Source of the DNA: Hymenobacter plasmatis
GTDB taxonomy: Bacteria > Bacteroidota > Bacteroidia > Cytophagales > Hymenobacteraceae
Assembly (NCBI RefSeq): GCF_020711255.1
Contig: NZ_JAJFAW010000005.1
Span: forward strand, 1-64,000
DNA length: 64,000 nucleotides
Direction of reading: 5' to 3'
Part shown: positions 44,418 to 51,551 of the stretch, piece after piece
Layout of the letters: the number at the start of each line of letters is the position of its first letter
How positions within the stretch are numbered: position 1 is the stretch's first letter
Position numbers and translations under genes: made by a program
Notes under the pieces: model-generated
What the model was told of the DNA's origin: nothing
Database searches by the model: none
What the model saw: only the letters and a program-made list of their open reading frames with translations

Positions 44418-45089
44418 TCAGCTTAAGCCTTGCGCTGGGCTTAGGCTGGCAAGCGCTTCCAAAACTGCCCGGTTCATTTCGTGCTTGCCGGCAAACGTGA
44501 CCAGTTTGGGTGTGGCCCCAAGTTCCCGCAGTTGCTCTTGTTGCTGCTGCATCCGAGACAAAGTGATGTATTGGTCTTCCGTGCCTAATACGAGGGTTAA
44601 GGAGAGGCCATTGAGCAGGCGCTTGGCCGCGGCTGGCTCCAGGTCTTCGGGGAAACTGCCCGCCCAGAGGATGAGGCGGGCCGGGGCAAAATGCGCCCGC
44701 GTGAGCCAACGGCAGACGGTAGCCGTGCCCTGCGAAAAGCCCAACACGGTGACCTGAACATCGGCGGCGCATAGTGCCAGCACCTGGTCAGCTAGTTGAT
44801 TCAGGAAGTTGACGTGGTCTTCTATCTCGTGCAGGCGGTCGTCGCGGGTCATCCAGCTGGCGCCCACGCGGCCGCCGTTGCCGGTGAGGTAAAAACGCGA
44901 GAGGCCTTCGGGCGCGATGACGACGGTGGCAGGGTCGGCTTCTGGTAGAAAAGCGAAGTGCCGGGAGAAGTACCCGGCAAGCTGTCCGTAGCCGTGGCAC
45001 ACAAACCACACGCGCTTGGTCGCTGCCGATAATTGGCCTAACTGATAATAGCGGGCCGTGCGCATGACGGCCAAGTGGTGTTCAGTCAT
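44418..45089 (-). CDS. Alpha/beta hydrolase, phospholipase/carboxylesterase type
   Basis: A cytosolic serine hydrolase of 223 residues. VWFVCHGYGQ provides the oxyanion region, VTVLGFSQGTATVCRWL the nucleophile elbow with G-F-S-Q-G, and LVLGTEDQYI the likely Asp; the His is in FAGKHEMNRAVLEAL. This matches carboxylesterase/lysophospholipase-like proteins. The start at 45089 (MTEHHLAVMRTARYYQLGQ) is chosen because the in-frame extension to 45323 overlaps the cdd coding region. It is 83 nt downstream of cdd on the same strand, so possibly cotranscribed. Confidence 0.85.
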   Translation of the reverse strand: MTEHHLAVMRTARYYQLGQLSAATKRVWFVCHGYGQLAGYFSRHFAFLPEADPATVVIAPEGLSRFYLTGNGGRVGASWMTRDDRLHEIEDHVNFLNQLADQVLALCAADVQVTVLGFSQGTATVCRWLTRAHFAPARLILWAGSFPEDLEPAAAKRLLNGLSLTLVLGTEDQYITLSRMQQQQEQLRELGATPKLVTFAGKHEMNRAVLEALASLSPAQGLS

Positions 45090-45172
45090 GCTTGAGGCCG
45101 GATTCAGGTTGTTTTCAGGCACTATCCAACCCGACAACGCGCCGCGCGAATGGGTAGGCGCATATCCTTCAA

Positions 45173-45670
45173 CTAGCTCGCCGGCAAGTCGTCGGCCGAG
45201 AAGTTGAAGGGCATGATGGCAGCCAGGGAGTCGAAGCGAAGAATGGTGCCCGCGCGGCTGGGCAGCAGCAGGGGGATAAGCTGGCCCTGGCGAGCTTCGT
45301 ATTCGAGCATGACCTGGCGGCAAGCTCCGCAGGGGAGGGCGGGGCCGAAATCGCCCCCGTTGGGGCGGGCAGCCACGGCCATGCCCACAATGGCTTCATG
45401 GTTGGGCTGGCTGGCGGCGAGGCCAAACAGGGCCGTGCGCTCGGCGCAGAGACCCGAGGGGAAGGCGGCGTTCTCTTGGTTGGTGCCCCGGAAGATGGTG
45501 CCGTCGGCCAAGAGCAGGGCGGCGCCCACGTGAAAGCTGGAGTAGGGGGCGTAGGCGTGCGCGGTGGCATCGCGGGCGGCTTGCCACGTAGCATGCTCGG
45601 CGGCGGTGAGGTCGTTGGCGGAGTCCAGCTCTTCGTAGGAAATCAGTTGCTGGCGAGGAATGCGGGCCAT
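45173..45670 (-). CDS. cdd: Cytidine deaminase
   Basis: Zinc-dependent deamination of cytidine and deoxycytidine to uridine forms for pyrimidine salvage. HVGAALLLADGTIFRGTNQE is followed by LCAERTALFG (zinc Cys and proton-shuttling Glu) and PCGACRQVMLE (two zinc Cys). From 45670 (MARIPRQQLISYEELDS) it is 165 residues, longer than minimal tetrameric enzymes (about 130) because of an N-terminal extension common in Bacteroidota. Uridine made here could feed the nucleoside phosphorylase at 59933. Confidence 0.94.
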   Translation of the reverse strand: MARIPRQQLISYEELDSANDLTAAEHATWQAARDATAHAYAPYSSFHVGAALLLADGTIFRGTNQENAAFPSGLCAERTALFGLAASQPNHEAIVGMAVAARPNGGDFGPALPCGACRQVMLEYEARQGQLIPLLLPSRAGTILRFDSLAAIMPFNFSADDLPAS

Positions 45671-45795
45671 GAGGTGGGAATAAGGGGCGGCGAAGATAAG
45701 GCAGTTCACCGCGATTTTTAAGCACCTGCGGAAAGTTCGCTCAATGGGGACATGGTTGAGCTTAGCATTTGGTTTCCAAGTGCGGCGCCTACGAC

Positions 45796-45803
45796 TACTT
45801 TTG
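45796..45803 (+). promoter_or_regulatory. -7 box 4 nt before the saccharopine dehydrogenase-family start
   Basis: TACTTTTG is followed by CCGC and ATG. A TTTG at 45768-45771 gives a 24-nt spacer. The mRNA would be leaderless. Confidence 0.5.
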
Positions 45804-45807
45804 CCGC

Positions 45808-47154
45808 ATGACTACCCGCTTGCTATTGCTTGGCGCCGGCCGTTCGGCTTCGTCCCTTATTCAGTACTTGCTGCGCCATGCGCCCACCGAAAACTGGTTT
45901 TTGACCGTAGCCGATGCCAACCCGGCGCACCTCGCGCCGGTGCTGGCGGCACACTCCGAATACGCGCGGGCGGTTCCGTTTGCCTTAGAGGATGAAGCGC
46001 TGCTCGATGAACTAGTGGAGCAGGCCGATGTGGTGATTTCTATGCTGCCGGCGATGCTGCATGCGGTGGTGGCCCGAGCCTGCGTGCGGCACGGGCGGCA
46101 CCTGGCCACGGCCAGCTACGTGAGCCCGGAAATCCGGGCGCTGCACGAGGAGGCCGTAGCCGCGGGAGTGACGCTGCTCATGGAATGCGGCCTCGACCCC
46201 GGCCTGGACCACATGTCGGCTATGCGGGCCATCGAGCATATCCGGGCGCGCGGCGGGCGGCTCACTTCCTTCAAATCGTATTGCGGGGGGCTGCTAGCCC
46301 CGGCGGCGGAAGGCGACAATCCTTGGAAATATAAGTTTACCTGGAACCCGCGCAACGTGGTATTGGCGGGCCAAAGCACGGCCAAATACCTGGAAAATGG
46401 CCTTCTGCGCTTTATTCCTTACCAGCAATTATTTGCCCGCACCGAAACGCTGGCGGTGCCTGGCTACGGCGAATTTGAGGGCTATGCCAACCGGGACTCG
46501 TTGAGCTACCGCACGCCATATGGTCTCGATGATATCCCGACCATTCTGCGGGGTACGCTGCGCCGGCCGGGATACTGCGCCGCCTGGCACGCGCTGGTGC
46601 GGCTGGGTCTCACCGATGATACCGTGAACCTGGACAACTCCGAAGCCATGACCTGGGCTGAACTGGTGGAAGCCTACTTGCCCGTTTCGCTCGTTCCCGA
46701 CCTGGACTTGTCGGTGCGCGTGGCCAATTACCTGGGCCTGGACCCCACCGGCGAGGAAATGGGGCGCCTGAACTGGCTGGGGTTGTTTTCGGACCGGCCT
46801 GTGGGCCACGCCAACGGCACGCCAGCCCAACTGCTAGAGCGCCTGCTCAGCGAAAAATGGCAGCTCCAGCCCCACGACCACGACCTGATTGTGATGCAGC
46901 ACCTGTTCGGGTTTGAGTTGAATGGAGCTGTCCGCAGCCTGACCTCATCCCTGGCCGTGCTGGGCGATGATGCCACCCACACGGCCATGGCCAAAACCGT
47001 GGGCCTGCCTTTGGGCATGGCCGTGCGCCGCCTGGTGCGCGGTGAGATAACGCAGCGCGGCGTGCTGCTGCCGGTAGGAGCCGAGCTGTACGAGCCGATA
47101 CTCGATGAGCTGGCTGCGGATTATGGCATTGTATTCACCGAGGAGGAGAATTGA
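45808..47154 (+). CDS. Saccharopine dehydrogenase-family oxidoreductase
   Basis: A 448-residue NAD(P)-dependent enzyme. The Rossmann loop LLLLGAGRSASSLIQYLL lies at the N-terminus, and ADVVISMLPAMLHAVVARAC and LLMECGLDPGLDHMSAM are characteristic of saccharopine dehydrogenase-like proteins. Lysine-pathway enzymes and homologues of other function share this fold. Bacteroidota generally make lysine by the diaminopimelate route, so a lysine-catabolic or unrelated role is as likely as biosynthesis. The -7 box fixes the start at 45808. It converges with trmN6. Confidence 0.85.
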   Translation: MTTRLLLLGAGRSASSLIQYLLRHAPTENWFLTVADANPAHLAPVLAAHSEYARAVPFALEDEALLDELVEQADVVISMLPAMLHAVVARACVRHGRHLATASYVSPEIRALHEEAVAAGVTLLMECGLDPGLDHMSAMRAIEHIRARGGRLTSFKSYCGGLLAPAAEGDNPWKYKFTWNPRNVVLAGQSTAKYLENGLLRFIPYQQLFARTETLAVPGYGEFEGYANRDSLSYRTPYGLDDIPTILRGTLRRPGYCAAWHALVRLGLTDDTVNLDNSEAMTWAELVEAYLPVSLVPDLDLSVRVANYLGLDPTGEEMGRLNWLGLFSDRPVGHANGTPAQLLERLLSEKWQLQPHDHDLIVMQHLFGFELNGAVRSLTSSLAVLGDDATHTAMAKTVGLPLGMAVRRLVRGEITQRGVLLPVGAELYEPILDELAADYGIVFTEEEN

Positions 47155-47182
47155 GCTAAACGCCGCACGCCACGGCGGTCAC

Positions 47183-47905
47183 TCACAGAGCCAGGTAAAA
47201 TCCTGTAAGCAATGCCCGGAACTCACTCGAATACCCGGGCGTGGCACCGGCGTGAATCACCAGTTCCTTTTCAGCACAAGCTGCTGCGCCGCGTTCGAAT
47301 CTGGTGATGTGCCGCGTCACACGTGCCCCGGGGCGGTGCCGAATTGATAATCGTGTCGCTGCCGATAAGCCCACGGCTTGAGCAGCCTGCTCGAACCAAG
47401 CCATTTCCGGCGGCGGGAGCAATACCGTGAGTGAACCGCTTGGCAGCAGGAATTGGGCAGCAAATTGAGCCAACTCTTCAAACGAAAGCGAGGCGGCGCT
47501 CACGTGCCGGGCGTTATTGCGCGCCAAGTCAGCTGAAGGCAGGGACTCCCGAAAAAACGGGGGGTTGCAGATAATGTGGCTAAATGATGCGGGTTGTGTG
47601 GCTGCATAATCAGCCAGGCCCACGGCGTGTACCCGCATGCGGTGGGCCCAGGGGCTCGCGGCCACATTGGCCGCGGCCTGAGCGGCGGCCGCGCTGTCTA
47701 TCTCCACCGCTTCGATTTCCACGCTGGGGTGGCGCTGAGCGGCCATTAGCGCGAGCAGGCCGGTACCGGTGCCAATATCGAGCAGGTGCGTGGCGCTGGT
47801 GAGGTCGGTGGCGGCGCCCAGCAGGCAGGCATCTGTGCTCACCTTCATGGCGCAGGCGCTTTGCTCGATGCGGAACTGCTTAAAATCGAAGTAGTCGTTG
47901 GGCAT
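47183..47905 (-). CDS. tRNA1(Val) adenine-37 N6-methyltransferase-like protein
   Basis: A SAM-dependent methyltransferase of the TrmN6/YfiC type, which modifies A37 of tRNA-Val. The SAM loop is LLDIGTGTGLLALMAAQ, and IICNPPFF is the NPPF catalytic motif of N6-adenine methyltransferases. FKQFRIEQSACAMKVSTDACLLGA at the N-terminus is typical. At 240 residues the length fits. It starts nine bases after rnhA on the same strand, so the two form an operon. Confidence 0.88.
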   Translation of the reverse strand: MPNDYFDFKQFRIEQSACAMKVSTDACLLGAATDLTSATHLLDIGTGTGLLALMAAQRHPSVEIEAVEIDSAAAAQAAANVAASPWAHRMRVHAVGLADYAATQPASFSHIICNPPFFRESLPSADLARNNARHVSAASLSFEELAQFAAQFLLPSGSLTVLLPPPEMAWFEQAAQAVGLSAATRLSIRHRPGARVTRHITRFERGAAACAEKELVIHAGATPGYSSEFRALLTGFYLAL

Positions 47906-47914
47906 GAGGCGCGG

Positions 47915-48385
47915 CTACAGCAGCGGCGTTTGGCTCAGGGCCTCGTAGCCTTCGTCAATCAGCAGGCCCTTGCCGAGGGCGCTTTGCACGGCCAGCACGT
48001 CGCAGCGCTCGTTTTCGGGGTGGCCGGCGTGGCCCTTTATCCAGTGGAAGCTCACTTTGCGCTGCCGGTAGATTTTTAGAAAGCGGCGCCACAGGTCCTC
48101 GTTGGCCTTTTTGCCAAAGTCGGGCTTCTTTTCCCAGCCAAACACCCACTTTTTCTCCACGGCATCCACCACGTACTTCGAGTCGGAAACAACGCGAATG
48201 GGCAGGTCGGGCCGCGTCACGGCTTCGAGCCCGACAATGACGGCGAGCAGTTCCATGCGGTTGTTGGTGGTATAGCGGAAGCCTTGGGTGAGCTCCTTTT
48301 CGTGAGGGCCGTAGCGCAGTATGGTCCCGTACCCGCCGGGGCCGGGATTGCCGCGGGCCGAGCCGTCGGTGAATAAATGAATCAT
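47915..48385 (-). CDS. rnhA: Ribonuclease HI
   Basis: Degrades the RNA strand of RNA-DNA hybrids. Catalytic acidic residues are found in LFTDGSARGNPGPGGYG (Asp), NNRMELLAVI (Glu), VVSDSKYVVDAV (Asp) and NERCDVLA (Asp), preceded by the His in KGHAGHPEN. At 156 residues it is full length. It forms a tight pair with the downstream methyltransferase gene. Confidence 0.95.
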   Translation of the reverse strand: MIHLFTDGSARGNPGPGGYGTILRYGPHEKELTQGFRYTTNNRMELLAVIVGLEAVTRPDLPIRVVSDSKYVVDAVEKKWVFGWEKKPDFGKKANEDLWRRFLKIYRQRKVSFHWIKGHAGHPENERCDVLAVQSALGKGLLIDEGYEALSQTPLL

Positions 48386-48452
48386 GTACTTAGAGAATGA
48401 AGGAATCGGGTGAGGACCCGGCTATGGGAGCATCGGCCCTCACCCCGGCACT

Positions 48453-49529
48453 TCAAGCCGGAAATTCTTTGGCAAAAAACTGCACCAGGGCCTCAAAAGC
48501 GGCATCGGGCACAGCGGGGAAGTTGGCAATGCGCACGGTCGTGTTCTTCAGCGGGCCGTAGCCGCTACCCAGGTTCAGACCCGCCTCCTGGGCCTTGCGC
48601 TTGATTTCTTCGATGATGCTCGCCTCGCCTTTCAGGCCGATGACGGTGGTGGAGCGGGTTTCGGGGTTGGTAATGAGCGGTTGCAGGGGGGTGGCCTGCT
48701 CGAAGAAGTCGTAAAGCTTCTGGGCGCGGTCGGCCAGGTGCTGGTGCACGGTTTTGATGGGCTCACGCTCGGCCATTACACGGCTCAATAAATAGATGTC
48801 GAGCACGTTGGGCGTGAAGTTGGTTTGGAAGTTGAGCATCTGGGACAGCATGGCGGGCAGTCCGTTGTAATGTGCCCGGTCGTTGACCAGGCGGGCCTGG
48901 GCCACAGCGCGCGGCGAGAGCACGAGCAAGCCCAGGCCCGCGGGCAGCCCAAAGCACTTCTGCACGGAGGCAAACCAGGCGTCGGCCTTGATGTACTTGA
49001 GGTTGAGTCCGCCGAGGCTGCTGGTGGCGTCTACGGCCAGCAGGGCGCCGCCGAGGCGGTTGTAGAGGTTCAGGATAAAGCCCTCACGGAGCTGGGTAGC
49101 GGTGCTGGTTTCGTTTTGGGTGATGCACACCAGGTCGGTTTCCTCGCTGTTGAAGGGCAGGGCCGCGATGTCGGGCACTTCGTCGAGGCCAAAGGATACG
49201 CCCGTGCTGGCGGGCCGCAGGGCCTTGGCGTACTTCAGCCATTTCTCGCCGAAGTCGCCGTTGTAGAGGTGAAAGCTGCGGCGCGGCGTGAGGCTTTGGG
49301 CCAGAATTTCCCAGCACTCGGTGGCCGAGCTGGTGAACAGGACGGTGTAGTCCTGCGGGATGTTGAGCTTGGATTTGAGGTCGGCAACGGTCTGGCGCAC
49401 CAGGCTGGTGACTTTCTCGCTGCGGTGCGGGGCCGAGAGCCAGCCCTCGTCGTAGGCATCGGTGAGGTACTGGCGAACGGCAGGATATACGGCCGAAGGC
49501 CCGGGGTTGAAAGTGAAGGTCTGAACCAC
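48453..49529 (-). CDS. Class V aminotransferase (phosphoserine aminotransferase-like)
   Basis: A PLP-dependent enzyme of the class V fold, 358 residues. It opens FTFNPGPSAVYPAVRQYL, has a cofactor stretch FTSSATECWEIL, the Asp of VDATSSLGG, and the PLP lysine in SVQKCFGLPAGLGLL. The NPGPS start and SVQK are like SerC, but the phosphate-binding details are degraded, and Bacteroidota carry both true SerC and this group of relatives. A role in serine or alanine metabolism is likely but not proven. It lies between rnhA and aroQ on the same strand with a gap of 230 bases upstream. Confidence 0.8.
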   Translation of the reverse strand: MVQTFTFNPGPSAVYPAVRQYLTDAYDEGWLSAPHRSEKVTSLVRQTVADLKSKLNIPQDYTVLFTSSATECWEILAQSLTPRRSFHLYNGDFGEKWLKYAKALRPASTGVSFGLDEVPDIAALPFNSEETDLVCITQNETSTATQLREGFILNLYNRLGGALLAVDATSSLGGLNLKYIKADAWFASVQKCFGLPAGLGLLVLSPRAVAQARLVNDRAHYNGLPAMLSQMLNFQTNFTPNVLDIYLLSRVMAEREPIKTVHQHLADRAQKLYDFFEQATPLQPLITNPETRSTTVIGLKGEASIIEEIKRKAQEAGLNLGSGYGPLKNTTVRIANFPAVPDAAFEALVQFFAKEFPA

Positions 49530-49759
49530 GAATTGAACGGATTTTCAGATGGAAGGAAGGTTGGGGGAGGGCTCTGGGTTCCCGGCCGGCAGCACCGGCG
49601 CAGGTGCCAGCGATGGGTGGGGCCGGGAAGAAGCTGCTACCCGCAACGTGGATGGAAGGTCAAAAAATATCCACCCGCACAAAGTTCGCCCCCAAATACT
49701 CGCCAACCGAATGCGCACACGGGGAAATTCAGCTCAATTGAAAAACCCGGGCTCTGGGG

Positions 49760-50209
49760 TTAGGAGACCCGAAAACCGACCTTTTTGGGCTGCTGGTTTA
49801 CGAACCACTGCACGGCCAGCCGGTAGCTTTCCAGCCCAAAGCCGCTGATGCTGCCCGCGCAGTTTTTGCCCAGCAGGCTTTTTTGCCTGAATTCCTCGCG
49901 GGCGTGAAGGTTGCTTAAGTGAACCTCCACCACGGGGGCGGCAATGGCAGCTACGGCATCGGCCAGGGCCACGCTGGTGTGGGTGTAGCCGCCGGCATTC
50001 AGCACGATGCCGTGGTGGGTGAACCCAATTTCGTGGAGCTTGTCGAGCAGCTCGCCTTCGTGGTTGGACTGGAAGTGCGTGAGCGTGGCCTGGGGGAAAG
50101 CCGTTTCTAGCTCCGGGAAAAAGTCATCGAACGAGCGGGTGCCATAAATGCCGGGTTCGCGGCGGCCCAGCAGGTTCAGGTTGGGGCCGTTGAGAATGAG
50201 AATGTCCAT
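49760..50209 (-). CDS. aroQ: Type II 3-dehydroquinate dehydratase
   Basis: Third step of the shikimate pathway. ILILNGPNLNLLGRREPGIYG carries the catalytic Arg and Tyr, GYTHTSVALADA binds substrate, and VHLSNLHAREEFR has the catalytic His. The start at 50209 (MDILILNGPNLN) gives 149 residues, the standard type II size; a codon five residues upstream is possible. Its upstream region is one arm of a large inverted repeat shared with the xerD 5' region. Confidence 0.95.
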   Translation of the reverse strand: MDILILNGPNLNLLGRREPGIYGTRSFDDFFPELETAFPQATLTHFQSNHEGELLDKLHEIGFTHHGIVLNAGGYTHTSVALADAVAAIAAPVVEVHLSNLHAREEFRQKSLLGKNCAGSISGFGLESYRLAVQWFVNQQPKKVGFRVS

Positions 50210-50214
50210 CAATT

Positions 50215-50384
50215 CAGTTAACAATTATCAATTAACATTTAACACGCTGGCACTGGGGCTGCCCAGCGGGGCGCGCCATAGTCGTGGTTAGCGGCGTTCT
50301 TTGGGACCGCAAGCTACGTCGTCGGCTTTCGTGCGCTCGCAATGCCCGCCAGCGTGATAAATGTTAAATGGTAATTGTTAACTG
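50215..50384. repeat. Inverted repeat framing the aroQ-xerD divergent region
   Basis: Arms 50215-50250 and 50349-50384 match at 33 of 36 positions (outer ends CAGTTAACAATTA and TAATTGTTAACTG). They stand immediately beside the start codons of both divergent genes, within 5 nt on the aroQ side and 2 nt on the xerD side. Confidence 0.8.
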
Positions 50385-50386
50385 AC

Positions 50387-51286
50387 ATGACCTGGCCCGT
50401 TGCCATCAACCAATTTCAGGGCTACCTCCGGCTCGAAAAGTCTCTATCGCCCAATTCGGTGGAGGCGTATGTGCGGGATGTCACCAAGCTCCAGCAGTTT
50501 CTGGTGATGCAGCAACTGCACATGGGCCCCATCCAGGTGAGTACGCCGGTGCTGCATGAATTCCTGGCCACGCTGCAGGGCCTGGGCCTGAGCGCCACCT
50601 CGCAGGCCCGCACGCTTTCGGGCCTGAAGGCTTTTTTCAACTTCCTCATCATGGAAGACCTGCTGAAGCTGGACCCCACCGATACCCTGGAAGCACCCAA
50701 AACCGGCCGCCACCTCCCGGATACCCTCAGCTACCCCGAAATTGAAGAGCTGCTGGCCGCCATCGACCTGAGCACTGACGAAGGGCTGCGGGCCCGGGCG
50801 CTGCTGGAAGTTATGTATTCCTCCGGCTTGCGCGTGAGCGAATTGTGCGACCTGCGGCTGTCGAACATGTACGCCGAGCAGGGCTTCGTGAAGGTGGTAG
50901 GCAAGGGCAACAAAGAGCGGCTGGTACCCATCGGCCGCGAGGCCCTGAAGCACCTGAACTTCTACCTCAGCGGCGTGCGCGGGCACCTCGATATTAAAAG
51001 TGGCGCCGAGGACGTGGTTTTTCTGAGCCAGCGCGGCCGGCCGCTGTCGCGCATCACCGTGTTTACCACGCTCAAAAAACTGGCCGAGCAGGCGGGGCTG
51101 CGCAAGACCATCAGCCCGCACACCCTGCGGCATTCTTTCGCCACGCACCTCATCGAGGGTGGCGCCGACCTGCGCGCCGTGCAGGAAATGCTCGGTCACG
51201 CCAGCATTACCACCACCGAAATCTACACCCACCTCGACCGGGACTATCTACGCCAGGTTATTACCGAGTTTCACCCGCGGAGCTAG
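50387..51286 (+). CDS. xerD: Site-specific tyrosine recombinase (XerD-like)
   Basis: Resolves chromosome dimers at dif together with a partner recombinase, activated by FtsK. The N-terminal core-binding SAM-like domain is residues ~1-90. Catalytic residues of the tyrosine recombinase family are visible: Arg in SSGLRVSELCDL, Lys in VVGKGNKERLVPI, HTLRHSFATH with His and Arg, GHASITTTEIYTH with His and the nucleophile Tyr near 279. At 299 residues the size is right. XerC and XerD cannot be told apart with certainty by eye. ftsK lies directly downstream. Confidence 0.9.
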   Translation: MTWPVAINQFQGYLRLEKSLSPNSVEAYVRDVTKLQQFLVMQQLHMGPIQVSTPVLHEFLATLQGLGLSATSQARTLSGLKAFFNFLIMEDLLKLDPTDTLEAPKTGRHLPDTLSYPEIEELLAAIDLSTDEGLRARALLEVMYSSGLRVSELCDLRLSNMYAEQGFVKVVGKGNKERLVPIGREALKHLNFYLSGVRGHLDIKSGAEDVVFLSQRGRPLSRITVFTTLKKLAEQAGLRKTISPHTLRHSFATHLIEGGADLRAVQEMLGHASITTTEIYTHLDRDYLRQVITEFHPRS

Positions 51287-51524
51287 GAAAGGGGAGGGGT
51301 GAGGCAGTTGGTGCTGTGGGCACCGCTACAAAGTCGGACGAGGTGCTTGGGCGAGGCATATAGTAAGAAAGCCATACGGCAAGATGCGCAAGATGCGGCC
51401 GTGCAATGCGTTCTGGTGGCGTTCGGGCCCGCAGCCATTCCAATTTCAGGATGGTTAAATTGGCTCATCCGTTAATAGAAGGTGAGTTTGGCCTTCTGCT
51501 GGTCGTTTACTAGCCTGCATTATG

Positions 51525-51532
51525 TAAATTTG
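51525..51532 (+). promoter_or_regulatory. ftsK -7 box
   Basis: TAAATTTG matches TAnnTTTG, 19 nt before the ftsK ATG. A seven-codon frame starting at 51540 overlaps the ftsK start in another phase. Confidence 0.45.
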
Positions 51533-51551
51533 GCCTTTATGCTTCCGTCGA

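Noticed and set aside
45090..45323. In-frame N-terminal extension of the alpha/beta hydrolase
   Set aside because: The extra 78 residues overlap the cdd coding region on the same strand and look like out-of-frame translation. The start at 45089 gives the family-like N-terminus.
50387..51286. Tyrosine recombinase as integrase of a mobile element
   Set aside because: Length, core motifs and the neighbouring ftsK fit the XerC/D chromosome-resolution type. No attachment-site duplication or cargo genes are visible.
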